Assembly: GCA_038232655.1 (NCBI GenBank)
Contig: JBBSNM010000010.1
Location: 1-43,443, forward strand
Length of the DNA stretch: 43,443 nucleotides
Source of the DNA: JACCVL01 sp038232655
GTDB taxonomy: Bacteria; Actinomycetota; Actinomycetes; Propionibacteriales; Nocardioidaceae
Reading direction: 5' to 3'
In this document: positions 9,401-17,745 of the stretch, in pieces
Layout of the letters: the number at the start of each line of letters is the position of its first letter
How positions within the stretch are numbered: position 1 is the first letter of the stretch
The notes under the pieces: model-generated
Told to the model about the DNA's origin: nothing
The model's database searches: none
Seen by the model: only the letters and a program-made list of their open reading frames with translations
Translations under genes and position numbers: made by a program

Positions 9401-9411
9401 TCGTCGAGCAT
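6403..9411 (-). CDS. rne: Ribonuclease E/G with long low-complexity arms
   Basis: Endoribonuclease for mRNA decay and rRNA/tRNA processing. Of 1002 residues, the first 400 or so are Ala/Pro/acid-rich and disordered, with Arg runs. The catalytic core follows: S1-like region IGNVYLGRVQNVLPSMEAAF near residue 455, catalytic aspartates in TVVDVNTG (about 716) and IVVDFIDM, and the zinc-link CEHC near 820. The C-terminal tail is again low-complexity. Two tandem-repeat tracts lie in the arms: KDEKAG-type hexapeptides and SVGDQ-type pentapeptides. An upstream in-frame start at 9552 is less likely because GGAGGAG lies correctly before the ATG at 9411. Upstream of rplU on the same strand, a common actinobacterial order. 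Confidence 0.93.
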   Translation of the reverse strand: MLDENSSTEQTTAAGGDTTPDETTQPSAAAPTRSRRRAASRPTGPPADVADQPATESAAEPARRRTRKKAEPAPDASTGEAGGAAEPPAKKATRTKRPATPAAKQAPAAPEDSATDEDATATPAGGLFSAAPSPTPTRRRRATKAASAAEPAAAEQDRGADPAADPATAPATDPAAADPAATGPLAVPLFQPADPSTALAPRAAPTAGRDAGDGEPADDGSGDDGSGDGGSGGTGDESTGGGSGRRRRRRGGRRRRKSGEDGDSDTTGAAEGSAGGGTGDGTSATDGQDDEAGQGKKAGKDDKPGKDDKPGKDEKAGKDEKAGKDEKAGKDDDEGETSGASSRRRRRRRRKGEPSDAVDDDPENTVVRVRERHKAESEITSVGGSTRLEAKKQRRREGREASRRRPPILSESEFLARRESVARQMVVRQRADLTQIAVLEDNVLVEHYVARESQTSLIGNVYLGRVQNVLPSMEAAFIDIGKGRNGVLYAGEVDWSALGMDGKPRRIEEALSSGQHLLVQVSKDPVGHKGARLTAQISLPGRFLVYVPNGHTSGISRKLPEGERARLKGLLKDALPSDAGVIIRTAAEGATEEQLTRDVGALTARWDDIAGKADGKGQGPKLLYGEPDLLIKVVRDLFTEDFTSLVVQGDDAWDNIQAYVGHVAPDLAERCQRHDGDSDVFAAYRVDEQIAKALDRKVFLPSGGSLVIDRTEAMTVVDVNTGKFTGSGGNLEETVTKNNLEAAEEIVRQLRLRDIGGIIVVDFIDMVLESNRDLVLRRMVECLSRDRTRHQVAEVTSLGLVQMTRKKIGTGLLEAFGEPCEHCVGRGLLLHAEPVEPRSDKQAAEQGGRRGGGRRRAGRGRGEDDRSTVGGDGGGDGKPAADEPVGGQSAGDQSVGDQSVGDQSVGDQSAGDQSAGDQSQTQPQPEPAGPAARPEAPAAPRPTLDHPQTDDLPEAITPRKKTPRKRATRKTAPPGDADGSAPGPDAAVDRDPEGQPEPAAAP
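6656..6760 (-). repeat. 15-bp tandem repeat, seven units, inside rne
   Basis: Seven consecutive 15-bp units of the type GACTGATCCCCGGCC (plus-strand reading), with small variants, run from 6656 to 6760. They stay in frame and encode a repeated five-residue unit (SVGDQ or SAGDQ) in the C-terminal arm of RNase E/G. Near-identical DNA units suggest recent slippage. Confidence 0.9.
8416..8523 (-). repeat. 18-bp tandem repeat, six units, inside rne
   Basis: Six 18-bp units of the type CTCGTCCTTGCCGGCCTT (plus-strand reading) encode six-residue lysine/aspartate units (KDEKAG, KDDKPG) in the N-terminal arm of RNase E/G. The highly charged repeat is likely disordered and could contact RNA or partner proteins. 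Confidence 0.9.
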
Positions 9412-9627
9412 GAGCGCTCCTCCACCCCCGGGGCGCGCTGCGCCGTCGCAGGGGCATGTCATCGCCGCACGCCCCCGGGACCGGGTGCGCTCGGCGCAAG
9501 CCTGTGGTGCCCTCGGTCGCCGACGGGTGCCGGACCGAGCGGCGACGTCCACCGATGTTCCGTCACTGGGCGGCCCAAGCAGTCCGCCGCGGTCGACGCG
9601 GGCGACGATGCCGGCCCCGGCAAGGGG

Positions 9628-10431
9628 TCAACTGTCGCGCGTGTCGCGGTCGGCTGCCAACGGGTCGCCCACCGTGCCGTCTCGCGGGTCGAGCGGCCCC
9701 TGCGCCAGCCGCTGCACGATCGGTGCGGAACTGGACTCGAGACCGGCGACCTCACGCAGCCCGGCGAGGACGTCGTCGGGTCGTACGGACGGCTCCCCGT
9801 GCCGTACCACCGCAGCCAGTATCGCACAGCCGTCCGACGCCTCCCCGGACACCGCTCGCGGCGCCGGCCCGGCCCGCAGCGACACCACCGACGCGCGGGC
9901 GTCGAATTGGCGCAGCCCACGCTTGGTCATGCGGCTCACCTGGACCGCGTCGGCGGCCAGGAAGGCCGCAACCGCTCGCTCGCTCGCGCCGGTCGAGACT
10001 CCGCCCAGCAGCATCGTCCAACTGCTCGCCTGCAGCCGGTCGGCCAACGCGCCGGTGCGGGCGGTGACGGCGTCGACCACGTCGAGCCCGGGTGGCATGG
10101 CGGCATCCAACCGGCCACGGACGGTCTCGGGGTCGCAGGGCGCGGCCAGCGCGACCTCCATGTACTCGGCCTCGCTGGCCGCTCCGGTGGGAGCCGCACC
10201 CGCGTACGACAGTCGTGGGTGCGGGTTGAAACCCGACGAGTACGACACCGGCAGCGCGGCGCGGCGCACCGCGCGCTCGAACGCGCGGCTGATGTCGCGG
10301 TGGCTGGTGAACCGCAGCCGGCCGCGCTTTGTGTAGCGGATGCGGACCCGCTGCACCGGCGGCGGCTGCTGCACGGGTGGCTGCTGGAGCGGCGGCGGTG
10401 GCACGCCCGGACCATACCGACGCGCGCCCAT
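9628..10431 (-). CDS. DUF2344 (TIGR03936-type) radical-SAM-associated protein
   Basis: A product of up to 267 residues whose core starts VRIRYTKRGRLRFTSHRD and includes SSGFNPHPRLSY, the signature of the DUF2344 family. These proteins normally stand next to, or are fused to, a B12-type radical-SAM protein; that partner lies 1.3 kb away at 11748-13688. The molecular function is not established. The start is uncertain: ATG at 10431 gives a proline/glutamine-rich leader, while GTG codons at 10413 region and 10356 would start just before the conserved core; none has a clear Shine-Dalgarno. The ATG at 10431 overlaps the divergent MFS start, so one of the two is probably wrong. Confidence 0.82.
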   Translation of the reverse strand: MGARRYGPGVPPPPLQQPPVQQPPPVQRVRIRYTKRGRLRFTSHRDISRAFERAVRRAALPVSYSSGFNPHPRLSYAGAAPTGAASEAEYMEVALAAPCDPETVRGRLDAAMPPGLDVVDAVTARTGALADRLQASSWTMLLGGVSTGASERAVAAFLAADAVQVSRMTKRGLRQFDARASVVSLRAGPAPRAVSGEASDGCAILAAVVRHGEPSVRPDDVLAGLREVAGLESSSAPIVQRLAQGPLDPRDGTVGDPLAADRDTRDS

Positions 10432-11686
10432 GCACCAGCATGTGCACGTGTCCACTCCCGCGGCTGGGCCCGCCGGCGCCGCTGTCGGGCGCGGCGAGCG
10501 GGCGGTGATCCTGGTGGGGATCGTGCTGCTGGCCTTCGGACTGAGACCCGCCGTCACCAGCCTGGGGTCGGTGCTCGCCGAGGTCGAGAGCGACCTTGCC
10601 CTGGCCGGGTGGGTGGCGAGCCTGCTGACGACCTTGCCGGTGCTGTGCTTCGCCGCCGTCGGAGCGGTGACCCACGTCTTCACGCATCGCTACGGCCTGC
10701 ACCGCATCGCGCTGCTCGCCCTGGTGGCGATCGCGGTCGGCGGCGGCGCACGGGCGCTGGGCGACAACGCAGCGGTCTTCACCCTCGCCAGCGCCCTGGC
10801 GCTGGCCGGCATGGCGGTGGGCAACGTTTCGCTGCCACCGCTCGTCAAGCTGCACTTTCCCGAACGCATCCCGACCGTCACCGCCGTGTACTCCACCGCC
10901 CTGCTCGCCGGCGCGTCGGTGCCCGCCGGTGTCACCGTCCCGGTGTCGCAGACCGCCGGCAGCTGGCGCTGGGGACTCGGCATGTGGGCGGGGCTGGCAG
11001 CCCTGGCGGCGGTCCCGTGGCTCGCGCTGCTGCGCCACGACGTCAGCGACCCGTCCCGTCCGGCGGCAACGCTCACCCCCGCCCGGCTGGTCCGTTCGCC
11101 GTTGGCCTGGACCATGGCGGTGTTCTTCGCAACGCAGTCGGCCCAGGCGTACGCACAGTTCGGATGGCTGCCGACGATCTACGCCGACGCGGGGCTGTCA
11201 CCGGCAGCCGCGGCGCTGATGCTGACGGTCGCGACCGCGGTGGGTGTGCCCGCGCCGCTGGTGCTCCCCGCCTATGCCCGCCGCCGCACCGACCACCGCC
11301 CGCTGGTGGTCGCCTTCGCGAGCCTCACCGCGACGGGTCTCAGTGGGCTGTTGCTCGTGCCGACGACCGCGCCCTGGCTGTGGGCGGCCTGCCTGGGGCT
11401 CGGCGGGGTCGCGTTCCCCTGGCTGCTGACGATGCTGGCGCTGCGCACCCGTACGACCGAGGGCACCGCCGCACTGTCGGGCTTCGTGCAGAGTGTGGGC
11501 TACCTCCTCTCGGTGGTCGGACCGCTCGGGACCGGCCTGCTCCACGACGCGACCGCCGGCTGGACGCTGCCGCTGGTGGTGCTGCTGTCGCTCACGGTGC
11601 CGATGCTGGTGACCGGCGTGCTGATCGCCCGGCCGCGCGTGCTCGAGGACGAGCTGGCGATGACCGGCCCGGCAACTGGTCACTGA
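10430..11686 (+). CDS. MFS transporter, CynX/NimT-like
   Basis: A 418-residue polytopic membrane protein with about 12 hydrophobic segments. The opening ILVGIVLLAFGLRPAVTSLGSV is typical of the CynX/NimT (cyanate/nitroimidazole) branch of the major facilitator superfamily, which exports or imports small anions and drugs; the substrate cannot be read here. ATG at 10430 is the first plausible start, with GTG codons at 10442 and 10448 as alternatives. No Shine-Dalgarno is visible. It lies between DUF2344 and its radical-SAM partner on the opposite strand, which splits a normally adjacent pair. Confidence 0.82.
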   Translation: MHQHVHVSTPAAGPAGAAVGRGERAVILVGIVLLAFGLRPAVTSLGSVLAEVESDLALAGWVASLLTTLPVLCFAAVGAVTHVFTHRYGLHRIALLALVAIAVGGGARALGDNAAVFTLASALALAGMAVGNVSLPPLVKLHFPERIPTVTAVYSTALLAGASVPAGVTVPVSQTAGSWRWGLGMWAGLAALAAVPWLALLRHDVSDPSRPAATLTPARLVRSPLAWTMAVFFATQSAQAYAQFGWLPTIYADAGLSPAAAALMLTVATAVGVPAPLVLPAYARRRTDHRPLVVAFASLTATGLSGLLLVPTTAPWLWAACLGLGGVAFPWLLTMLALRTRTTEGTAALSGFVQSVGYLLSVVGPLGTGLLHDATAGWTLPLVVLLSLTVPMLVTGVLIARPRVLEDELAMTGPATGH

Positions 11687-11729
11687 CGACAACCCGCGCG
11701 GCGCCTGCGGTGTCGCGAGTGACCAGTTG
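11673..11729. terminator. 12-bp inverted repeat between converging genes
   Basis: CAACTGGTCACT at 11673-11684 is repeated perfectly inverted as AGTGACCAGTTG at 11718-11729, with 33 bp between. The left arm includes most of the MFS stop codon; the right arm lies 19 bp before the radical-SAM stop. The location between converging genes fits a two-way terminator, but the loop is long and there is no T-run, so it could instead be a protein-binding site. Confidence 0.45.
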
Positions 11730-11747
11730 GTACGACGGGCGCCGGGC

Positions 11748-13688
11748 TCAGACCACCGACAGCGGCAGCAGCTGCTTGCCGGTGGGGCCCACCTGGATCT
11801 CGGTGTTCATCTGCGGGCAGACCCCGCAGTCGTAGCACGGGGTCCAGCGGCAGTCCTCGACGTCGCGGCCCTCGGGGTCGAGCGCGTCCTGCCAGTCCTC
11901 CCACAGCCAGTCACGGTCGAGCCCGGCGTCGAGGTGGTCCCAGGGCAGCACCTCGGCGTAGTCGCGCTCGCGGGTGGTGTACCAGTCGAGGTCGACCGGC
12001 TCGTCGGCCAGTACCTGCTCGGCGGCCTGCACCCAGCGGTCGTACGAGAAGTGCTCGCTCCAGCCGTCGAAGCGGCCGCCGTCGCGCCACACCCGCTCGA
12101 TGATGCGCCCGACCCGCCGGTCGCCGCGGCTGAGTAGCCCCTCGACGATGCCCGGCTTGCCATCGTGGTAGCGGAAGCCGATGGCCCGGCCGTACCGCTT
12201 GTCGGCCTGCAGCGCGTCGCGCAGCTTGCCCAGGCGTACGTCGGTCGCCTGGTGGTCGAGCTGGGCGGCCCACTGGAAGGGGGTGTGCGGCTTGGGGACG
12301 AAGCCGCCGATGCTCACCGTGCAGCGGATGTCATTGCGCCCGGACACTCTCCGGCCGGTGGCGATGACCCGCTTGGCGAGGTCGGCGATCTGCAGCACGT
12401 CGTCGTCGGTCTCGGTCGGCAACCCGCACATGAAGTACAGCTTGACCTGCCGCCAGCCCTGCGAGTACGCGGTCGCGACAGTGCGGATCAGGTCGTCCTC
12501 CGAAACCATCTTGTTGATGACCCGGCGCATCCGCTCGCTGCCTCCCTCCGGGGCGAACGTCAGCCCGGAGCGGCGGCCGTTGCGGCTGAACTCACCTGCC
12601 AGGGTGATGTTGAAGGCGTCGACACGGGTGGACGGCAGCGACAGCGACACGTCGGTGCCCTCGTAGCGGTCGCCGAGGCCCTTGGCGACGTCGCCGATCT
12701 CGGAGTGGTCGGCGCTGGACAGGCTGAGCAGCCCGACCTCCTCGAAGCCGGACTTCTTGATGCCGTTGTCGACCATGTCGCCGATCGTCGTGATCGACCG
12801 CTCCCGCACGGGGCGGGTGATCATGCCGGCCTGGCAGAAGCGGCAGCCACGGGTGCAGCCGCGGAAGATCTCAACCGAGAAGCGCTCGTGCACCGTCTCG
12901 GCCAGCGGCACCAGCGGCTTCTTGGGGTACGGCCAGGAGTCCAGGTCCATCAAGGTATGCTTGGCGACCTGCCACGGCACGCCGGAGCGGTTGGGCACGA
13001 CCCGACGGATCCGGCCGTCGGACAGGTGCTCGACGTCGTAGAAGGCCGGCACGTAGACCCCGCCGGTGGCGGCCAGCCGCATCAGCACCTCGTCGCGGCC
13101 GCCGGGGGACCCCTGGTCCTTCCACTCCCGAACCAACGCGCTGATCGCGAGCACCACCTCCTCGCCGTCACCGAGCACGGCGGCGTCCAGGAAGTCCGCG
13201 ACCGGCTCGGGGTTGAACGCGGCGTGCCCGCCGGCGATCACCAGCGGGTGGCTGTCGGTGCGGTCTGCGCTGTGCAGCGGGATGCCGGCCAGGTCGAGCG
13301 CGGTGAGCAGGTTGGTGTAGCCGAGCTCGGTGGAGAACGAAATGCCCAGCAGGTCGAAGTCGCCGACCGGGCGGTGCCCGTCGACGGTGAACTGCGGGAT
13401 GTCGTGCGCGCGCATCACCTGCTCCATGTCGGGGAAAACTGCGTAGGTGCGCTCGGCGAGCACCCAGTCCTGCTCGTTGAGCACCTCGTACAAGATCGCG
13501 ATCCCCTGGTTGGGCAGCCCGACCTCGTACGCGTCGGGGTACATCAGCGCCCAGCGGACGGTGGTCGCGTTCCAGTCCTTCGGGGTGGCGTTCAGCTCGC
13601 CGCCGACGTATTGGATGGGCTTGCTCACCAGCGGCAGCAGCGGCTCGAGGCGCGACCACACCGAGGGCGCGGACGAGGTGACGGCCAT
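11748..13688 (-). CDS. TIGR03960-type B12-binding-like radical SAM protein
   Basis: A 646-residue protein. The N-terminal third (ALMYPDAYEVGLPNQG, FDLLGISFSTELGYTN) resembles a cobalamin-binding-type domain. The radical-SAM core follows with the iron-sulfur motif CTRGCRFCQAG (CxxxCxxC) near residue 280, then a family C-terminal domain ending in a cysteine-rich CRWTPCYDCGVCPQ segment that may bind a second cluster. The reaction is unknown; DUF2344 is the usual partner, and here it is encoded downstream on the same strand beyond the MFS gene. AGGAG lies about 10 nt before the ATG. Confidence 0.9.
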   Translation of the reverse strand: MAVTSSAPSVWSRLEPLLPLVSKPIQYVGGELNATPKDWNATTVRWALMYPDAYEVGLPNQGIAILYEVLNEQDWVLAERTYAVFPDMEQVMRAHDIPQFTVDGHRPVGDFDLLGISFSTELGYTNLLTALDLAGIPLHSADRTDSHPLVIAGGHAAFNPEPVADFLDAAVLGDGEEVVLAISALVREWKDQGSPGGRDEVLMRLAATGGVYVPAFYDVEHLSDGRIRRVVPNRSGVPWQVAKHTLMDLDSWPYPKKPLVPLAETVHERFSVEIFRGCTRGCRFCQAGMITRPVRERSITTIGDMVDNGIKKSGFEEVGLLSLSSADHSEIGDVAKGLGDRYEGTDVSLSLPSTRVDAFNITLAGEFSRNGRRSGLTFAPEGGSERMRRVINKMVSEDDLIRTVATAYSQGWRQVKLYFMCGLPTETDDDVLQIADLAKRVIATGRRVSGRNDIRCTVSIGGFVPKPHTPFQWAAQLDHQATDVRLGKLRDALQADKRYGRAIGFRYHDGKPGIVEGLLSRGDRRVGRIIERVWRDGGRFDGWSEHFSYDRWVQAAEQVLADEPVDLDWYTTRERDYAEVLPWDHLDAGLDRDWLWEDWQDALDPEGRDVEDCRWTPCYDCGVCPQMNTEIQVGPTGKQLLPLSVV

Positions 13689-13782
13689 GTGGCGAGTGCT
13701 CCTGTCGTACGGGACGCGGGCGGACGGGACGTGGGTCGCCCCAGCCTAACGTCGCCGCCCACCCACCCAGAGTTGCCATGGG

Positions 13783-15024
13783 TCAGAGGCGGGAGCGGGT
13801 CACCCGCCCGCGCATGACCACACCGTGGCCGGGCCGTCCCGTCGTACGCAGGTGGATGTTGAGCAACAGCCCCACCGCGGTGAGCGAGGCGAACATCGAG
13901 GTGCCGCCGTAGGACACCAGCGGCAGCGGCACGCCGGTGACCGGCATGATGCCCAGGCACATCCCGATGTTCTGGAACGCCTGGAAGCCGAACCAGCAGG
14001 CGATGCCCACCGCGGTCACCCGACCGAACAGGTCGTCGGCCTTGCGGGCGATGCGCAGCGCCCGCCACAGCAACAGCGCGAAGAGCGCCACGATCGTGGC
14101 AGCGCCGACCAGACCCAGCTCCTCGCCCGCGACGGTGAAGACGAAGTCGGTGTGCTGCTCGGGCACGAAGCCGGCCTGGGTCTGCGTCCCGTTGAACAAC
14201 CCCTGCCCGGTGATGCCACCGTTGCCGATCGCGATGCGCGCCTGCTGGGTGTTGTAGCCGGCCCCGCGCGGGTCGAGCGTGGGATCGGTGAAGGCGCCGA
14301 AGCGGTCCAGCTGGTAGCCGGCTAGCAGACCGCTCTGCACCGCGAACACCACCACCGCGGCACCGCTGCCCGCCAGCAGGAACAGCCACCGCTTGGGCGC
14401 ACCGGACAACCCCACCACCCCGAAGACCGTCACGGTCAGCACCATCAGCGTCCCGAGGTCGGGCTGGGCCAAGATGAGCAGCGCCGGGACGGCGGCGATC
14501 GCCAGAGCCGGCACGACGTCCACGGCGTTGACACCGTGGCGCAGGTGCGCCTCCGACCGCTCGGCGAGGACGAAGGCCATCCCGAGCACCACCCCGAACT
14601 TGGCCAGCTCGGCGGGCTGCAAGGACAACCCTCCCATCAGCAGCCACGAGTTGGACCCGTTGATGGTGGCGCCGACACCCGGCGTGAACACCAGCGCCAG
14701 CCCGACCACCGACACGGTGTAGAGGACCGGCGCCCACAACCGCAGCCAGCGGTGGTCCGTCGCCGCCACCACCGCCGCCAGCACCAGCCCGATCGCTGCG
14801 TTGGCCGCCTGCTTGCGCAGATAGGAGGTCTCGTCGCCGCCGGTGAGGTCGTCGCGGAAAAGCGTCGCCGACCACACCAGCAAGACACCGACGATCAGCA
14901 GCCCGGCCACCGCTGCCAGCAGCAGCCAGTCCAGCCGCCGGAGCGCGCTTCGTGGCGCACGCGTGTTACGAGCCGGTGAGCTGCCGGACCGGCGGGTCGG
15001 GCGCAGCGGCATGGAGACCGTCAT
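13783..15024 (-). CDS. rodA: Rod-shape peptidoglycan polymerase RodA
   Basis: SEDS-family glycosyltransferase that polymerises lipid II during cell elongation, in the cytoplasmic membrane. The 413-residue product has about ten membrane segments and family motifs: NGSNSWLLMGGLSLQPAELAKF-like loop, AQPDLGT, IAIGNGGITGQG, EQHTDFVF and the C-terminal GVPLPLVSYGGTS. ATG at 15024 overlaps the pbp2 stop (TGATG), so the polymerase and its transpeptidase partner are translationally coupled. Last gene of the mreBCD-pbp2-rodA cluster. Confidence 0.95.
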   Translation of the reverse strand: MTVSMPLRPTRRSGSSPARNTRAPRSALRRLDWLLLAAVAGLLIVGVLLVWSATLFRDDLTGGDETSYLRKQAANAAIGLVLAAVVAATDHRWLRLWAPVLYTVSVVGLALVFTPGVGATINGSNSWLLMGGLSLQPAELAKFGVVLGMAFVLAERSEAHLRHGVNAVDVVPALAIAAVPALLILAQPDLGTLMVLTVTVFGVVGLSGAPKRWLFLLAGSGAAVVVFAVQSGLLAGYQLDRFGAFTDPTLDPRGAGYNTQQARIAIGNGGITGQGLFNGTQTQAGFVPEQHTDFVFTVAGEELGLVGAATIVALFALLLWRALRIARKADDLFGRVTAVGIACWFGFQAFQNIGMCLGIMPVTGVPLPLVSYGGTSMFASLTAVGLLLNIHLRTTGRPGHGVVMRGRVTRSRL

Positions 15025-17228
15025 CAGCCACCGGTCCCCGATGCGCGCGCTCGGCCCGAGCGCGGTGCGCGCCCGGCGGTGCTCGCGCGTGCGCGGGTGC
15101 CGGCGATCTCGGGCGGGTCGATCAGCCCGCGAGCGTCCACGCTCGGCAGCCGAGCCGGCGGGGTCGTACCGGGGATCAGCGCGTCGGCGGGGCGCACCTG
15201 CTGGCCCTTGATGCCGTACAGCGCCTCCCAGATGCGGCGCATCGAGTCGCCGGACGTGCCCGATCCGGTGCCGCCCTGCTCGACCATCATCACGATGACG
15301 TAGTCCTTGGTGTAGTTGGCCAGCCACGAGGTTGTCTGCTTGCCATAAACCTCGGCGGTGCCCGTCTTTCCGCGGATGGCGACCTTGTCGAGCGGGAAGT
15401 CGCCGTACTTCCAGGCCAGCGTTCCGTCCTTGGGAGTGCCCTGCAGCGCGTTGTCGACGTAGTCGACGACCGGGTCGGGGAACGGCAGCTTGGCTTGCAC
15501 CTTGGGCTTGAGGCGGCGCACCACCTTGCCCGACGGGCTCAGCAGCGCCTTGCCGACCCGCGGCTCCCACAGCGTGCCGCCGTTGGCGATGGCGGCGTAG
15601 CCGGTCGCCAGCTGTATCGGGGTGATGATGGTGTCCCCCTGGCCGATGACGAAGTTGACCGCGTCGCCGGCCCGGAAGTCGTAGCCGTCGATGCAGAACT
15701 CGCGCGCATAGCGGTGCAGGAAGTCGGTGCCGGGCTCCTTGCCCAGCTCGCAGTAGTAGTCCTTGTTCTGCTTCCAGTACTGCATCTTCCAGCGCCGGTC
15801 GGCGATCCGACCGGTGGCCTCGCTCGGCAGGTCGACCCCGGTCGGGCTGCCGAAGCCGGCCGACTTGGCCGCCTCGACCAGCGGGTCCTTGGTCGTGGCC
15901 GTCGCGGAGTCGCCACCGGCGTTCACCCAGAAGTCGTAGCCCACCCGGTAAAAGAACGTGTTGCATGAGACCTGCATCGCGCGGTCGAACCCGATCAGGC
16001 CGTACGACCCGGACTCGAAGTTCTTGTACGCCCGGTTGCCGACCGTGAACGACGACGAGCAGTTCAGCCGGGTCGCCGGGGAGAAGCGGTCGGTCGACAG
16101 CGCCCCCATCGCCATGAACGGCTTGAAGGTCGAGCCCGGCGCCAACTGCGCCTGGGTCGGCCGTGACAGCAGCGGCTCGTCGGCCCGCTTGGAGTACAGC
16201 TGCTCCAGCTGGGCGTCGCTGATGCCGCCGACCCAGACCTCGGGGTCGTAGGTGGGATAGCTGGCCATGGCGACGACGGACCCGTCGTCGGGGTCCATCA
16301 CGATCGCGGCACCCGCGGGCGCTTCGTACCGTCGCCCCGTGACCTTGTCGACGGTATTGCGCGCCCCCATGATCGTGGCCTTCAGCTCTCGCTCAACCAC
16401 CGCCTGGACCCGAGCATCAATGCTGGTGACAAGCGTGTCGCCGGCCCGGGGCCGGCGGCTCTCGTCGGCGCCGAGCACCCGCCCCTGCGAGTCGACGGCC
16501 ATGCCGTCCGCACCGGGCACGCCGCGCAGCCACCGGTCGTACTCCTTCTCGACGCCGGCCCGACCGACCTGCGACTGGGCGGTGACGGTGCGGTCGCCGT
16601 CGGAGCGGGCCCGCTCGTACTCCCCCGCGGTGGCCGGCGACAGGTAGCCCAGCAGGTGCGCGGCGTTGATGCCGAACGGCTGGGGGTAGTCGCGCAGTGG
16701 CTGCTGCTCGGCCAGCACCGCCGGGAAGTCCTCGCGCCGCTCCTGGATGTCGACCGCGACCCGCTGGTCGACATCCTTGGCGATCGGCACCGGCTGGTAC
16801 GGGGACCCGTTCCAGCACCGCGGCGGTGGCGGCGCGCCCTCGGCCCCGCACAGCAGCAGGCGGTCCTTGATGGTGCGCACGGGCTGGTCGACCATGCCGG
16901 CCACCGTGCGCAACAGCCGGTCCCGCTGGCGCTCGCGCAGCCGGCCGAGCAGCGTCCGGTCCACGCTGACCACCCACGACTGGCGACTGGCCGCCAGCGG
17001 CCGTCCCATCGCGTCGACGATCAGGCCACGCTGCGGCTGGACGATGACGTCGCGCACGGCGTTGTCGGCGGCCTGCGCCTGGTAGGCGTCGCCGGTGGCG
17101 ACCTGCAGGTACCACAGCCGGCCGAGCAGGGTCGCCATCAGCGCGATGACCAGCACCTGGATGACGACGAGCCGGGTGCGCGACAGGTCGAAGGCCTGCG
17201 ACCCGGCTCCGCGGGGCGTACCGGTCAC
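15024..17228 (-). CDS. mrdA: Penicillin-binding protein 2 (elongasome transpeptidase)
   Basis: Class B PBP that cross-links peptidoglycan with RodA. The 734-residue product has a cytoplasmic start, one membrane anchor near residues 20-40, a PBP dimerisation/pedestal domain (QPQRGLIVDAMGRPLA) and a transpeptidase domain with the active-site motifs STFK (about residue 369), SCN (MQVSCNTFFY) and KTGT (RGKTGTAE, about 624). The tail is Arg/Ala/Gly-rich. GTG at 17228 lies 4 bp after the mreD stop. It ends overlapping rodA. Confidence 0.95.
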   Translation of the reverse strand: MTGTPRGAGSQAFDLSRTRLVVIQVLVIALMATLLGRLWYLQVATGDAYQAQAADNAVRDVIVQPQRGLIVDAMGRPLAASRQSWVVSVDRTLLGRLRERQRDRLLRTVAGMVDQPVRTIKDRLLLCGAEGAPPPPRCWNGSPYQPVPIAKDVDQRVAVDIQERREDFPAVLAEQQPLRDYPQPFGINAAHLLGYLSPATAGEYERARSDGDRTVTAQSQVGRAGVEKEYDRWLRGVPGADGMAVDSQGRVLGADESRRPRAGDTLVTSIDARVQAVVERELKATIMGARNTVDKVTGRRYEAPAGAAIVMDPDDGSVVAMASYPTYDPEVWVGGISDAQLEQLYSKRADEPLLSRPTQAQLAPGSTFKPFMAMGALSTDRFSPATRLNCSSSFTVGNRAYKNFESGSYGLIGFDRAMQVSCNTFFYRVGYDFWVNAGGDSATATTKDPLVEAAKSAGFGSPTGVDLPSEATGRIADRRWKMQYWKQNKDYYCELGKEPGTDFLHRYAREFCIDGYDFRAGDAVNFVIGQGDTIITPIQLATGYAAIANGGTLWEPRVGKALLSPSGKVVRRLKPKVQAKLPFPDPVVDYVDNALQGTPKDGTLAWKYGDFPLDKVAIRGKTGTAEVYGKQTTSWLANYTKDYVIVMMVEQGGTGSGTSGDSMRRIWEALYGIKGQQVRPADALIPGTTPPARLPSVDARGLIDPPEIAGTRARASTAGRAPRSGRARASGTGG

Positions 17229-17232
17229 GACG

Positions 17233-17745
17233 TCACCACCGGGCGGGTGCGGGGTCGAGCTTGCGCCACACCAGCATCGCCAGCGGCACGACCAGCGGCG
17301 TGATCGCCACGTCGTAGAGCAGCGCCACCGGCAGCACCTCCAGCGTGCTGGCGACGCTGATGCCCGGCTCGGACAGCACCAGCCCGGTGAGCGCGTAGAT
17401 CGAAGTGGCTGCAAGCGACGCCACCGCCACCGTGACGACGGTCGCGAAGGCCGACTGCCGGGCGTCACCGCGCGCCTGCCCGGCCAGCCAGCCGGCCAGC
17501 GCGAGCGCGAGGGCCCAGCGACCGGCGACACCGTCGGCGGGCGGGGCGAGGTCCATAGCCAGCCCGGCGAGCAGCCCCAGCACCGTGCCGTACGCGGGGC
17601 CGCGCACGATCGCGGCGGCGACCACCAGCAGCAGGGCCAGGTCAGGGACGACCCCCGCAATCGACAGCTGCGCGAACAGCCCCACCTGCACGGTCACGGT
17701 GAGCAGCACCAGCACCGCGGTGACTGCGGGTCGGACGACGATCAC
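17233..17745 (-). CDS. mreD: Rod shape-determining protein MreD
   Basis: Integral membrane component of the elongasome, linking MreC, MreB and the synthases. The 170-residue product has about five hydrophobic segments, with family stretches VVPDLALLLVVAAAIVRG and LLAGLAMDLAPP. GTG at 17745 overlaps the mreC stop (GTGA), and pbp2 follows 4 bp downstream, consistent with tight co-translation. Confidence 0.92.
   Translation of the reverse strand: MIVVRPAVTAVLVLLTVTVQVGLFAQLSIAGVVPDLALLLVVAAAIVRGPAYGTVLGLLAGLAMDLAPPADGVAGRWALALALAGWLAGQARGDARQSAFATVVTVAVASLAATSIYALTGLVLSEPGISVASTLEVLPVALLYDVAITPLVVPLAMLVWRKLDPAPARW

Noticed and set aside
9412..9552. Earlier start for rne giving 1049 residues
   Set aside because: The extra 47 residues have no ribosome-binding site, while GGAGGAG precisely precedes the ATG at 9411.
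12165..13817. 550-residue open frame on the plus strand opposite the radical-SAM gene
   Set aside because: No family resemblance and a start inside the opposite gene; the minus-strand frame has the CxxxCxxC motif and a ribosome-binding site.
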